Source: Alterisphingorhabdus sp051668705 (GTDB lineage: Bacteria > Pseudomonadota > Alphaproteobacteria > Sphingomonadales > Sphingomonadaceae). Taken from it: DNA of 64,000 nt. A model generated the notes under the pieces. The model was given only the letters and a program-made list of their open reading frames with translations. It did not search any database and was not told the DNA's origin. The position numbers and the translations under genes are program-made. Below are positions 25,937 to 35,400 of this stretch, in pieces; the stretch's first letter is position 1, and the number at the start of each line of letters is the position of its first letter. Where the stretch lies: positions 2,418,001-2,482,000 of the forward strand of contig NZ_CP196351.1 of assembly GCF_051668705.1 (NCBI RefSeq), written 5' to 3'.

Positions 25937-26632
25937 CTAACGCCGTCTTTTCAAGATGATATACAGCGCTCCATCGCCGCCATGGCGGGGATGGGCATTG
26001 CGTACAGCAGAAATATTGCCAGCATGGCGCGATGCCGATAGCCAGTCCTGCATAGCGCGTCTGATAGCGCCGCGCGGTCGCCCATCAATATTATGGGCGG
26101 CTGGTCGGGCTTTGCCTGTGATCAACAATAGCACACGCATATGGGCGGCCTGCGCTTGCGCCAATGCGCCGTCCATACGCGAATATGCGGCAGACAGATT
26201 ATAGCCATGCAGATCGACTGTCATATCGGGCGCGACCTGCCCTTTGGACAATCGCCGCTCCCAATGTCCGTCCAAATTGCCAGTACGCTCGGTTTCGGGC
26301 TGCACATCATGGTTGAAAAAACTCGGCATGGGGGATCGCTCAGCATGGACACGCGCCGAACGCCGCTGATCAAGCATCATGGCAAATGCTTCTTTTGTTG
26401 CCGGAATCGCTGATGCTTTGTGCAAGGTCGCACTGTTAGCCATGATGTTTTGAACGGGCTTGGCAATTATGCCCTTATTCTTTGGCGGCGATACAAAATC
26501 TTGGCCACTTGGCACATTATTGGTCGTGCGCTTTTTTGTCTCATAAGGGTTTTTGGCCTTAAGAGGCTCGACCGCAGCGACCAGTTTTTGCCAAAGTGCC
26601 GCTTCCTCGGGGGATAGCGGGCGACCGCTCAT
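25937..26632 (-). CDS. Smr domain protein (MutS2 C-terminal-like nuclease fold)
   Basis: A 231-residue protein with a polar, low-complexity N-terminal part (1-140) and a Smr domain (about 145-231): DLHGYNLSAAYSRMDGAL, RVLLLITGKA, GAIRRAMQDWL and NAHPRHGGDGALYIIL. Small MutS-related domains are nicking nucleases that act on DNA or RNA, including collided-ribosome rescue in other bacteria. The ATG at 26632 overlaps the mltA stop as ATGA. The adjacency with mltA and timA is conserved in alphaproteobacteria. Confidence 0.93.
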   Translation of the reverse strand: MSGRPLSPEEAALWQKLVAAVEPLKAKNPYETKKRTTNNVPSGQDFVSPPKNKGIIAKPVQNIMANSATLHKASAIPATKEAFAMMLDQRRSARVHAERSPMPSFFNHDVQPETERTGNLDGHWERRLSKGQVAPDMTVDLHGYNLSAAYSRMDGALAQAQAAHMRVLLLITGKARPAAHNIDGRPRGAIRRAMQDWLSASRHAGNISAVRNAHPRHGGDGALYIILKRRR

Positions 26633-28053
26633 CGATTGCCGGCAGAACGGCTTTGCTCCGCCTCGTTCTTCAGACGAGCAAATGTCCCGCGCGGTACCAA
26701 TATAACCGATTGGCCACGCGCAGACATACCGCCGGCAATGTTGCGGGCCCGCGTACCGGCACCCCAAAATGTATCAAAGCGGTTCGGGCCTTTGATGGCA
26801 CCGCCCGTATCTTGCGCGACCCAGAGCCCAGCAGGCTCTTCGCGGTCCATAGCCAGAATGACAGGTGCACCCATGGTGACATAGCGCGGATCAACGGCAA
26901 CGCTATTATCCGCAGTCACTGGCCAGCCCAATGCGCCCAATGGCCCTGCGTCACTCAATTCCCGAAAGAAAATATAGCTAGCATTGCGCCGCATCAAGGC
27001 GCGGCCCTCTTCCGGATTGGCTCGCAGCCAGCGGATAATGCCTTCCAGATCGGCCTGCCCAGGCTCCAAACGCCCTTCATCGCGCAGCACGCGGCCTATT
27101 CCCAGATAATCATGCCCGTTCTGACCATCATAGCCAATACGAATGATGCTGCCATCAGGCGCAATCAACCGTCCCGAACCCTGAATTTGCAGAAAGAAAA
27201 ACTCGATAGGGTCTGCCGCAAATGCGAGCTCTAAGCCGCGGCCATTTAATGCGCCATCTTCTATGGCGGCACGATCAGCATAGCGTATCAGCCGACCATT
27301 TTCGACACGGCCACGGACGCGTTTGCCCTTCCACTCATCAGAAAACTGACCCAGATCAACTTCTACCAGATCAGCAGGGCGGCGATAGACAGGAATATTA
27401 TAGTCCGCGCTTTTGCTTCGGCTACCCGCAATTTCAGGCTCAAAATATCCGGTAGCAAAGGCTTTGCCATCGCCAATTTGCAAAGTTTCAAAATGGGTGG
27501 AGAAGAAAGCGCGCGCATCGCTTTCAAGCCAAGTCTTGCTCGAATCGCAAGCGCCCTTCCAATCCTGCTTCTGTGTCAGACCCGAACGATCATTGCGATT
27601 AAGCAGGGACGGGCAGCTTGTGCGGAAAGCCAGCATCGCATTAAGCGCATCATCCGCGCTTAACCTGTAGCCAAAGGGCACAGTATCAGAGATTAAGGTA
27701 ATCGCTTGGCCAGTGGCATTTTCCTGCCCCGGATTAAGCGGCTCAATCCGCTCGCCATCTATGAGCAAATCCTTAGGCTTGAGATCAGAATAACGCGGCG
27801 CCCCGCTCGATGCCACTATGCCAGCAGGCACTTGCTCTTGCGCAGAATTTTGATCAGAAACAGGCTGCTCGGCTGTTGGCGCTTCTAACCCTTGCACCCA
27901 TTCTGATTCTTGCGGCTTATTAGAATTTGTGCGTTCGACTCCGGTAGGGGCCGAACCTGTCGAGGCTTGTGCCGAAGGAGGGATTATCCCCGCACAGCCG
28001 ACAAGCGAAAATAGCAATGCAGAGGATGCTGCCAGTGCGGCAAAGGATCGCAT
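26629..28053 (-). CDS. mltA: membrane-bound lytic murein transglycosylase A
   Basis: Cleaves the glycan strands of peptidoglycan with formation of 1,6-anhydro ends. The 474-residue lipoprotein starts with MRSFAALAASSALLFSLVGC, and is proline, serine and glutamine-rich up to about residue 120. The MltA domain follows (GYFEPEIAGSRS, YNIPVYRRP, FLQIQGSGRL), then the 3D domain with DTGGAIKGPNRFDTFWGAG containing the catalytic aspartate. The ATG at 28053 fits the lipobox and avoids overlap with timA, which ends 17 bases upstream. Its stop overlaps the smr start. Confidence 0.95.
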   Translation of the reverse strand: MRSFAALAASSALLFSLVGCAGIIPPSAQASTGSAPTGVERTNSNKPQESEWVQGLEAPTAEQPVSDQNSAQEQVPAGIVASSGAPRYSDLKPKDLLIDGERIEPLNPGQENATGQAITLISDTVPFGYRLSADDALNAMLAFRTSCPSLLNRNDRSGLTQKQDWKGACDSSKTWLESDARAFFSTHFETLQIGDGKAFATGYFEPEIAGSRSKSADYNIPVYRRPADLVEVDLGQFSDEWKGKRVRGRVENGRLIRYADRAAIEDGALNGRGLELAFAADPIEFFFLQIQGSGRLIAPDGSIIRIGYDGQNGHDYLGIGRVLRDEGRLEPGQADLEGIIRWLRANPEEGRALMRRNASYIFFRELSDAGPLGALGWPVTADNSVAVDPRYVTMGAPVILAMDREEPAGLWVAQDTGGAIKGPNRFDTFWGAGTRARNIAGGMSARGQSVILVPRGTFARLKNEAEQSRSAGNR

Positions 28054-28070
28054 CGTGTTGATGTCCCTAA

Positions 28071-28748
28071 TTACGCCTGATCGGTTTCGTCGAGCACCCA
28101 ATCTGGCGTGGCGCTATCCAGATCACGCGAGAAGGTCCAGATATCATGTGTTTCCACCGCATCGCTGACAGAACCCGCAATTAGCTCACCATCCTTATCA
28201 CGCACAACAGATGCGATATCTGCATCAAAGCGCATAGTGATCCGTGCGATCTTGCCTTGCAGTTCTGCATCAGCAATTGCTGCACGCTCAATACGTACCA
28301 AGCGGTTGTCCAATGTCTCGCCGCGTGCTTCACGCTGTTCAATCACCTCGACAAAACTGTCATAAACATCATCATCGGTCAGGCTGCGCAGATCATCACG
28401 ATTACCGCTCCAAAAGGCTTCAAGGATCATGCCATAAGCGGCTTTGCCACCAATGATGAAGCGTACAGGATCAAAAGACCGGTCCGCCGCAGCTATACGT
28501 TGCAACCCTTGTTCAGCAGCACGCTCTATGCCCGGGCTCATCGCAGTCACATTATTGCCATCACCGCCCATATTGTGCTGATCGTCTGTTTCCTGCTGGC
28601 CGTTGCCTGTCGCCGTTTCAGGAATGGACCGGTCCATTCTGCCAGCCAGAGGGTCTTGCTCATGCCCTGTGCGTTTGCCCAATACCGAGTAAAGGCGCAG
28701 ACCGAGAAAGGCGGCAACCATGGCGAGAATGATAATTGTCGGTGTCAC
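28071..28748 (-). CDS. timA: Tim44-like protein TimA
   Basis: A 225-residue inner-membrane anchored protein: an N-terminal helix (TIIILAMVAAFLGLRLYSVL) followed by an acidic, low-complexity linker and a Tim44 domain (about 95-225) with FIIGGKAAYGMILEAFWSG and a closing HDIWTFSRDL. The alphaproteobacterial TimA proteins are relatives of the mitochondrial import factor Tim44; their bacterial role is unsettled. GTG at 28748 has GGAAG 5 to 6 bases upstream and places the helix at the start; an ATG at 28817 would add 23 residues. Confidence 0.93.
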   Translation of the reverse strand: MTPTIIILAMVAAFLGLRLYSVLGKRTGHEQDPLAGRMDRSIPETATGNGQQETDDQHNMGGDGNNVTAMSPGIERAAEQGLQRIAAADRSFDPVRFIIGGKAAYGMILEAFWSGNRDDLRSLTDDDVYDSFVEVIEQREARGETLDNRLVRIERAAIADAELQGKIARITMRFDADIASVVRDKDGELIAGSVSDAVETHDIWTFSRDLDSATPDWVLDETDQA

Positions 28749-29163
28749 TATATCTTCCAACTTATTGATCCAAAAAATCTTAGCGTATCCATAGATATAT
28801 GCCGATGCATATAACATGGCCGGACGCTCAAAATAGGCTTATCCTATATGCGCTATGAATAACAGCTAAACGTGCGCTGTCATCACTTACCCTTATAAGG
28901 TAGTTTCAAAACCGCATAATACAAATTTTTGCACCATGTTTTCCAACACAGCATATTACCAAATGGCAGAGCGAAAGCCGAATTCTGCGTAAAATGTACA
29001 GCATCATTGCTGCAGCTATGCTTGCAAGCCTAGGAGCATGCTGCTACGCGCGGCTCGATTTTAAGAATTTATCGGGCGGATGCTTTTCGCGGCTATAACC
29101 GGTGTAAAACCTTGTAGCAGTCCTGCACTCTCCCGCTAATGCGCGACGATAAGGAAGAATAAC
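28749..29163. other. 415-base intergenic region between divergent timA and secB
   Basis: No convincing gene is present. It must hold the promoters of both directions. Seen in it are the perfect 10-base palindrome CCTTATAAGG at 28891-28900, a weak promoter-like pair for secB (TTGCAC at 28929, CATATT at 28952), and the strong AAGGA just before secB. A short plus-strand reading frame of about 34 codons beginning near 28995 has no ribosome binding site and is not called. Confidence 0.5.
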
Positions 29164-29676
29164 ATGGCCGATGATGGCACCATCACATCTGAAAACGTAA
29201 CAGCCAATGGCAGCGATACCGCTCCTGCAGTGGGCATTATCTCTCAATATATCAAAGATATGTCTGTAGAGAACCCCAATGCACCCGAATCCTATCAATG
29301 GGAGGGTGCGCCCAATATTGATGTACAGTTTAACATTGCCGTACAGCAGTTGGCGGATGATGCGCATGAAGTTGAGCTGAAAATCACCGTCAATGCGAAG
29401 AATGACAAGGGCGCGTTGTACCTTGTCGAGCTTGCCTATTGCGGCCTGATTGGCATGCGCAATGTTCCAGAAGACCAGATTCGCCCATTCCTTTATTCAG
29501 AGGCTCCTCGGATTATCTTCCCCTTTGCTCGCCGGATTTTGGCAGATGCAGTGCGCGATGCAGGTTTCCAACCATTAATGTTGGAGCCGATTGATTTTAA
29601 CGGATTGTATCTGCAACAACTGGCCGAGCATGAAGCACAGCAAGCACAAGGCGGTCCGCCAACCGGCAACGCTTAA
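29164..29676 (+). CDS. secB: protein-export chaperone SecB
   Basis: Homotetrameric cytosolic chaperone that keeps preproteins unfolded and passes them to SecA. The 170-residue protein has the conserved YIKDMSVENPNAPESYQW, NAKNDKGALYLVELAYCG and APRIIFPFARRILADAVRDA blocks, with an extended polar N-terminus (1-22) and a Gln-rich C-terminal tail. AAGGA lies about 9 bases before the ATG. It is followed by murJ after 20 bases. Confidence 0.97.
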   Translation: MADDGTITSENVTANGSDTAPAVGIISQYIKDMSVENPNAPESYQWEGAPNIDVQFNIAVQQLADDAHEVELKITVNAKNDKGALYLVELAYCGLIGMRNVPEDQIRPFLYSEAPRIIFPFARRILADAVRDAGFQPLMLEPIDFNGLYLQQLAEHEAQQAQGGPPTGNA

Positions 29677-29696
29677 GACAGTTTTTTGGGTCCAGA

Positions 29697-31334
29697 ATGA
29701 ACCTATTAAAAGCCACAGGAACAATAGGCGGTTTGACCATGGTCAGCCGCCTATTTGGTTTTGTGCGTGACATATTGATTGCCCGCATATTGGGCGCTGG
29801 ACTGGCCGCAGACGCTTGGCAATTGGCGTTTCAAATGCCCAATATCTTTCGCCGTCTTTTTGCCGAAGGTGCATTTTCCATCGCCTTTGTGCCTTTGTTC
29901 AATGGCAAATTGGCCGAGGATGAGGCCAATGCAAAACTTGGCGATACCAGCCGCAAAACCAGCGCGGCCCAGAAATTTGCAACGGAAGTCCTGTCCATAT
30001 TTGTGCCGGTGCTGGTATTTTTCACCATCATCATGATGCTGGCCATGCCCTGGATCATCTGGCTGTTTGATGATTTCGGGCAAGGTGGGCGCAGCGGTGA
30101 CTATAGCGTCACTCTGGCGCGTATTGCCTTTCCCTATCTGGCATTGATCAGCATAACCACGTTATTTTCAGGCATTTTGAACTCGCTCAGCCGTTTTGCA
30201 GCAGCCGCTTTTGCGCCTGTACTGCTTAACATCTGCATGATCACAGCCTTGATCTATTCGCTGATTGAAGATGGCGGCACCAATCCGCGGCAAACAGCTT
30301 ATTATCTTGCCTTTGCGGTTGCGACCTCAGGCTTGCTGCAAATGCTGTGGCTATATTATTGGGCGCGGCGTGCAGGCTTTCGCTTCCCGATAAAGCTACC
30401 GCGACTAACCCAGGACGTTCGTGAGCTTGGTATGCTTATCCTGCCAGCGACATTTGGTGCAGGCATTTACCAGATCAGCCGCGCCGTTGACCTGTTTTTC
30501 CTTGGTCAGTTGAATGAAGGGTCATTTTCGATCATGGCCTATGCTGATCGGCTAAACCAATTGCCGCTTGGTATTATCGGCATCGCGCTGGGTACAGCCA
30601 TATTGCCAGCTCTTTCCCGCTTTATTGCCAAGGCCGATCACAAGGGCGCATCACATCTGCAAAGCAATGCGATTGAACTGGCCATGTTGCTGACCCTGCC
30701 AGCAAGTTTTGCTCTGTTCGTGCTATCTTGCCCGCTGGTGGCAGCCTTTTTTGTCGGTGGTAATTTTACGGTCGGCAATGCCACTATTGCAGGCGCTGTT
30801 TTGTCGACACTGGTGGTTGGCCTGCCAGCCTATGTTCTCATCAAGGTTTTGGTGCCAGGGTTTTTCGCTCGTAAAGACACGCGTACACCGGTCATTACTG
30901 CTGGCATATCATTGGTCATCAATATCATTTTGAACATCGTGCTGATCCCCATATTGGGCATTGCTGGTGTCGCACTAGCCGGTGCAGTCAGCGCGTGGAG
31001 CAATACCATCATGCTCTACGCTATGCTGCACTATCGCGCCCATTATCGCATTCCGATGGCGTTGATTTTGCGCTTGGCACGCATCACTCTTTCGGCCGCA
31101 TTCATGGCCGGTGTCCTGCGCTTCATTCTGCCTTATGGCCTACCCTATTATACTGGCGACACTTTAGAGAGAGTGATCTCCATTGCTGCATTGGTGGTCA
31201 TTGGCGGCATTGCCTATCTGCTTACTGCTCTGATAAGCGGGGCAATAAGCCGCGAAAGAATCGCAATATTGATGAAGGGGCGTAGCGGCAGTGCCGATAA
31301 CAGCCCAGAGCCATCACAGACAGGGAACGGATAA
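29697..31334 (+). CDS. murJ: lipid II flippase MurJ
   Basis: Flips lipid-linked peptidoglycan precursor across the inner membrane. The 545-residue protein of the MOP superfamily has about 14 transmembrane helices. Family sequences include GGLTMVSRLFGFVRDILIAR at the start, NIFRRLFAEGAFSIAFVPLF, and LPLGIIGIALGTAILPALSR, with the arginines of the central cavity in the first two blocks. It lies between secB and trpS, the latter starting 4 bases after its stop. Confidence 0.97.
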   Translation: MNLLKATGTIGGLTMVSRLFGFVRDILIARILGAGLAADAWQLAFQMPNIFRRLFAEGAFSIAFVPLFNGKLAEDEANAKLGDTSRKTSAAQKFATEVLSIFVPVLVFFTIIMMLAMPWIIWLFDDFGQGGRSGDYSVTLARIAFPYLALISITTLFSGILNSLSRFAAAAFAPVLLNICMITALIYSLIEDGGTNPRQTAYYLAFAVATSGLLQMLWLYYWARRAGFRFPIKLPRLTQDVRELGMLILPATFGAGIYQISRAVDLFFLGQLNEGSFSIMAYADRLNQLPLGIIGIALGTAILPALSRFIAKADHKGASHLQSNAIELAMLLTLPASFALFVLSCPLVAAFFVGGNFTVGNATIAGAVLSTLVVGLPAYVLIKVLVPGFFARKDTRTPVITAGISLVINIILNIVLIPILGIAGVALAGAVSAWSNTIMLYAMLHYRAHYRIPMALILRLARITLSAAFMAGVLRFILPYGLPYYTGDTLERVISIAALVVIGGIAYLLTALISGAISRERIAILMKGRSGSADNSPEPSQTGNG

Positions 31335-31338
31335 ATTT

Positions 31339-32334
31339 ATGCGCGTAGTTTCAGGTATTCAGCCAACAGGCAATTTGCACCTTGGCAATTATCTGGGTGC
31401 GATAAAAAAATGGGTCGCGATGCAGGACCAGATGGAATGCCTCTTCTTTCTGGCAGATTTGCACGCCATCACCGTTAATAATGATCCGGCTGAGCTAAGC
31501 GCCAACACCCGTGAAATGGCAGCGGCCTTGATCGCCAGCGGTGTAGACCCTGAAAAGGCCATATTGTTCAACCAAGCGCGTGTGCCCGGCCATGCCGAAT
31601 TGGCGTGGATATTGTTCTGCACCGCGCGCATTGGCTGGTTGAACCGCATGACGCAATTTAAGGAGAAATCCGGTAAGAATCGTGAGGGCGCAAGCGTTGG
31701 CCTTTTTGCCTATCCCGTGCTTCAGGCTGCCGATGTACTTATCTATGGGGCCACCCATGTGCCAGTTGGCGAGGACCAGAAACAGCATCTGGAACTGGCA
31801 CGCGACATTGCAACCAAATTCAATGCAGATTTTGATGTTGATTTGTTCACATTGCCTGATCCGATTATCGAAGGACCGGCCACCCGCGTTATGAGCCTTC
31901 GTGACGGCGCAGCAAAAATGTCGAAATCGGACCCTAGTGATCTTAGCCGCGTCAATCTGACCGATGATGATGATGTCATCACCAAAAAGATCAAAAAAGC
32001 AAAGACGGATCCAGAACCACTACCTGACAATATGGCAGAATTGGAAACGCGGCCGGAGGCGCTTAATCTGGTCAGCATCTTTGCTGCACTGACCGGCAGC
32101 ACAACGGACAAAGTTCTGACGCAATTTGCCGGACAGGGTTTTGGCGCGTTCAAACCGGCCTTGGCAGAATGCACGGTTGAGACATTGCGGCCCATCCGCA
32201 CGCGCTTTATTGAGCTGAAAAATGATCATGACCAATTGGATGCCTTGCTGCAAAAAGGTGCAGAAAAGGCGAGAGCTATAGCTGCGCCGACTTTGCAAGG
32301 CGCCTATGATGCGCTTGGATTGTTGACTGATTGA
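31339..32334 (+). CDS. trpS: tryptophanyl-tRNA synthetase
   Basis: Charges tRNA-Trp. The 331-residue class I enzyme has the HIGH-type motif in TGNLHLGNYLGAIKKW, the tryptophan-pocket region PVGEDQKQHLELARDIA, and KMSKSDPSD near residue 195. The ATG at 31339 gives the family N-terminus MRVVSGIQPTG and has GGAACGGA upstream; the frame is open further upstream inside murJ but is not needed. Confidence 0.97.
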   Translation: MRVVSGIQPTGNLHLGNYLGAIKKWVAMQDQMECLFFLADLHAITVNNDPAELSANTREMAAALIASGVDPEKAILFNQARVPGHAELAWILFCTARIGWLNRMTQFKEKSGKNREGASVGLFAYPVLQAADVLIYGATHVPVGEDQKQHLELARDIATKFNADFDVDLFTLPDPIIEGPATRVMSLRDGAAKMSKSDPSDLSRVNLTDDDDVITKKIKKAKTDPEPLPDNMAELETRPEALNLVSIFAALTGSTTDKVLTQFAGQGFGAFKPALAECTVETLRPIRTRFIELKNDHDQLDALLQKGAEKARAIAAPTLQGAYDALGLLTD

Positions 32335-32506
32335 TAATTTCTATCGCCACGCTATGCGATTCCAACGCTTGCATATCGTAGCTATTCAACACATATTCAG
32401 ATAGGATTTTATAACACGTAATTATCGGGATTCGCGGCTCGCTCGATACGTGCATTATGTTTGGCAATATTTTTTGCCCTAAATTTTGGCGAGCAAGGAG
32501 CTTAAA

Positions 32507-33226
32507 ATGGCTATTAGTAAGAAAACGGTATTTTCTCTAACGGCACCTGTGTTGATGTTAGGTCTCAGCGCATGTGCGACACCATTTAAGGCAGATGTTG
32601 CTCGGTTCCAGCAATTGCCGCCCACACAGGGGCAGAGCTTTTTTGTAACATCAAATGATCCTGAGCTCGCTCGCGGCATTGAATTTGCGCAATATGCGCA
32701 GGCAGTGGAAGATGAAATGGCAGAACAGGGTTATGTTCCTGCCAACAGCCCGCAAGATGCAGATCTGATTGTCAGCTTCGATTATGCTATTGATAATGGG
32801 CGTGAACGTGTTCGTTCTAATGGTGGCTTTGGCGGCGGATTTGGTCGCTTTGGCGGAGGTTTCGGTCGGTTTGGTGGCTTCCGTGGTGGTTTTGGTCGCT
32901 TTGGTGGGTTCCGCCGTTTTCGCGGTGCCAGATTTGGCTTTGGTTTCCATGATCCGTTCATCTTCGGTGGTGGTTTTGGCGGCGTACGCAGTTTTACCGT
33001 TTATACCAGCGAACTGGACCTTAAAATTGATCGTGTAGCAGACAATACCCGCCTTTTCGAAGGTCGTGCAGAAGCGCAATCACGCAGCAAAAACCTGACC
33101 TATATCGTTCCGAATTTGGTTGAAGCGATGTTCACGGAGTTCCCCGGTAATTCTGGAGAGACGGTGCGTATCTCTATTGCGCCAGAGAAAAAGACGGTGA
33201 AAACGGTTCGCGCTGATCGCAACTAA
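32507..33226 (+). CDS. DUF4136 domain lipoprotein with a Gly/Phe/Arg-rich insert
   Basis: A 239-residue lipoprotein: lipobox GLSAC with the lipidated cysteine near residue 23, then a domain with ADVARFQQLPPTQGQSFFV, ADLIVSFDYAID and a C-terminal EGRAEAQSRSKNLTYIVPNL that fits DUF4136. Between residues about 107 and 162 sits a low-complexity insert of repeated GGFGRFGGFR-like units. AAGGAG stands 6 bases before the ATG at 32507. It is a monocistronic gene closed by the terminator at 33255. The function of the family is unknown. Confidence 0.9.
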   Translation: MAISKKTVFSLTAPVLMLGLSACATPFKADVARFQQLPPTQGQSFFVTSNDPELARGIEFAQYAQAVEDEMAEQGYVPANSPQDADLIVSFDYAIDNGRERVRSNGGFGGGFGRFGGGFGRFGGFRGGFGRFGGFRRFRGARFGFGFHDPFIFGGGFGGVRSFTVYTSELDLKIDRVADNTRLFEGRAEAQSRSKNLTYIVPNLVEAMFTEFPGNSGETVRISIAPEKKTVKTVRADRN

Positions 33227-33254
33227 AATCTTCACATAGCAGATTAACAGAGAG

Positions 33255-33278
33255 CCGGGCCTTGCCGCCCGGTTTTTT
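33255..33278 (+). terminator. intrinsic terminator after the DUF4136 gene
   Basis: Stem CCGGGC (33255-33260) and GCCCGG (33267-33272) with a 6-base loop, followed directly by six T residues. It lies 28 bases after the stop codon. Confidence 0.85.
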
Positions 33279-33334
33279 GTTGCCTAGCCTCTGCCAAAGA
33301 ATATGCGCGAAGCATATCATCATGGAGAGGCATA

Positions 33335-34477
33335 ATGAAAAACCCGTTCGATACGCCAGAGCGCGTAGCATTTCGTGAGACATGCCGGGAATTTATTGAC
33401 AGAGAGATTCTCCCTTATGCTGATACATGGGACGAGGCAGGTTCTATTCCATGGGGATTGCATGAAAAGGCCGGTGCACTGGGCCTATTCGGATTTGGTA
33501 TTGGTGAAGAATATGGCGGTCTAGGCTTTGATGATTGTTTCATGCGCGCAATTTGGGCAGAGGCTGCTGGCTCATGCGGTGCAACAGGTGTCGTGGCGGC
33601 ACTGGGCGGACGAGCAATCTCCATTGGCCCGATAGATAAATTGGCATCAAAAGAGATTAAGGACCGCTGCCTGGCCGATATTATTGCTGGCCGGAAAGGC
33701 TCAAGCCTTGCCATTACCGAACCTGGCGGCGGGTCGGATGTTGCGGCGATGCAAACCACGGCCAAGCGTGACGGCAATCACTGGGTCATCAATGGCAGCA
33801 AGACATTCATCACCAGCGGCATGACATCGGACCATTTTGTCGTCGGTGCGCGTACCAGCGGAGACGGGCTTGAAGGTATCTCCCTTTTCTTTATCGATGC
33901 GGATGCTGACGGTTTCAGCCGCACTGAAATTACCAAGAAGATGGGCTGGTGGGCATCTGATCAAGCGACATTATATTTTGACGATTGCCGCATACCCGCT
34001 GAAAATCTGATGGGCGCTGAAGATCATGGTTTTGGCCAGATCATGCACAATTTCAATTATGAACGTCTGGGCATGATTGCCCAATGCGTTGGCATGATGA
34101 AAACCTGTCTGAACACATCAATAGAATGGGCTCAGCAGCGGAAAACTTTTGGCAAGCCACTCATCCGCCATCAGGTTATCCGTCACAAAATTGCCGATAT
34201 GTCCGCACGCATCGATGCAACAGAAGCCTATTGCAACCAGATGTGCTGGCAAGCCAATAATGGGCAAATGCCAGTGGCAGAAATCAGCAAAGGCAAGTTT
34301 TTTGCTACCAAGGGCCTAGAATTCTGTGCCTCTGAAGCGATGCAGATATTGGGCGGTGCAGGATATTTGCGTGGCAACCCGGTTGAACGCATTTACCGAG
34401 AGGTAAAAGTTATGGCGATTGGTGGCGGGTCCGAAGAAATTATGCGCGATCTGGCTGTGCGGCAAATGGGTTTATAG
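33335..34477 (+). CDS. acyl-CoA dehydrogenase
   Basis: A 380-residue FAD enzyme that introduces the alpha-beta double bond in acyl-CoA. It shows SLAITEPGGGSDVAAM, WVINGSKTFITSGMTSD and the C-terminal IYREVKVMAIGGGSEEIM. The usual C-terminal catalytic glutamate (EGT type) is replaced by glycine (GGGSEE); the base is probably the glutamate in NYERLGMIAQ, as in isovaleryl-CoA and long-chain dehydrogenases. That places it with the branched, long-chain or terpenoid-type enzymes. GGAGAGG lies upstream of the ATG. It is flanked by a terminator and a convergent gene, so it seems to stand alone. Confidence 0.94.
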   Translation: MKNPFDTPERVAFRETCREFIDREILPYADTWDEAGSIPWGLHEKAGALGLFGFGIGEEYGGLGFDDCFMRAIWAEAAGSCGATGVVAALGGRAISIGPIDKLASKEIKDRCLADIIAGRKGSSLAITEPGGGSDVAAMQTTAKRDGNHWVINGSKTFITSGMTSDHFVVGARTSGDGLEGISLFFIDADADGFSRTEITKKMGWWASDQATLYFDDCRIPAENLMGAEDHGFGQIMHNFNYERLGMIAQCVGMMKTCLNTSIEWAQQRKTFGKPLIRHQVIRHKIADMSARIDATEAYCNQMCWQANNGQMPVAEISKGKFFATKGLEFCASEAMQILGGAGYLRGNPVERIYREVKVMAIGGGSEEIMRDLAVRQMGL

Positions 34478-34491
34478 GTTGTTCTGACGGC

Positions 34492-35400
34492 TCAGCTCTC
34501 GCTACCGCCGCCAGATAGCTGCGCTAAATAGGCCAGTACGGCATCAGAAATCACTCTAGGCCGCTCTGGCAACAATGCGTGCCCTGCTTTGCGGACGACT
34601 ACCATTTCCACTCTGCCCTTGCCATCGTCAACCAGCGCTTGCCCGGCATCTTCTATTGGCGCGATAGTATCTTTGTCGCCCTGTATAACCAATATCGGCT
34701 TATTGCCGCCCAGCCACCATTTTGCTGCATCGGTTAAACGCACCGCCTGCGCCTGCAATTGCGCTGTATTAATATGCCATCCACGCTGCCAATAATCGGG
34801 CACTGTGTTGCCATTGGCAAAAAATGCATAACGAATATCGCCAATACGCCGTGAAGCAACATTGAGAGGGTTGAAGCTCGCTTTCAATGCGCGGTCTGCA
34901 CGCGGCGGAATGGGCTGTTTACCGCCTGCCGCTATCAAAATCAGTGCATCAACCTGATCGCCATAGCTCGCTGCGGTGGCGCGTGCGACGCGGTTACCAA
35001 ATGCATGACCAATAATCACGGCGTTTTCGCGAGTGGTCAATTCTGCCCGCAAAACAGCCGCGACATCATCTGCAAGGTCAAACAATGTCATATCATTGTC
35101 CGGTAGTGCAGATTGACCAATGCCCGGCGGTTCTATGGCAATGGTCCTGTAACCATGGGTAATAAGAGTGGCGGCCAGTTCATTAAAGTCGCTGGCCTCT
35201 CGACCTACACTGGGCAACAAAATGATGCTTTTGCCGCTGCCTTGGACAAAATAGGCGATGGTGCGGCCATCATCTTTGGTAAGTATTTTCTCCGCGCCGT
35301 CCGTGACCCGCCCTCGCGCATTGGCATAGGGCAGAAACATATTGACCGCCGACATGACACATAAAGCCAATAATGCGGCCAATGTTATGGCCCATCGCAC
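34492..35400 (-). CDS. alpha/beta-hydrolase fold protein with alanine at the nucleophile position
   Basis: A 302-residue protein with an N-terminal hydrophobic anchor (about 4-24) and an alpha/beta-hydrolase domain (about 45-295). The nucleophile elbow reads IIGHAFGNRVAR, that is G-H-A-F-G, so the usual serine is alanine. The other triad members look present: aspartate in VIQGDKDTIAPIE and histidine in VRKAGHALLPERP. Either the family uses no classical nucleophile or it is a non-catalytic binding protein. The start is GTG directly after the glpK stop (TGAGTG), so it is translationally coupled to glpK. Confidence 0.88.
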   Translation of the reverse strand: MRWAITLAALLALCVMSAVNMFLPYANARGRVTDGAEKILTKDDGRTIAYFVQGSGKSIILLPSVGREASDFNELAATLITHGYRTIAIEPPGIGQSALPDNDMTLFDLADDVAAVLRAELTTRENAVIIGHAFGNRVARATAASYGDQVDALILIAAGGKQPIPPRADRALKASFNPLNVASRRIGDIRYAFFANGNTVPDYWQRGWHINTAQLQAQAVRLTDAAKWWLGGNKPILVIQGDKDTIAPIEDAGQALVDDGKGRVEMVVVRKAGHALLPERPRVISDAVLAYLAQLSGGGSES

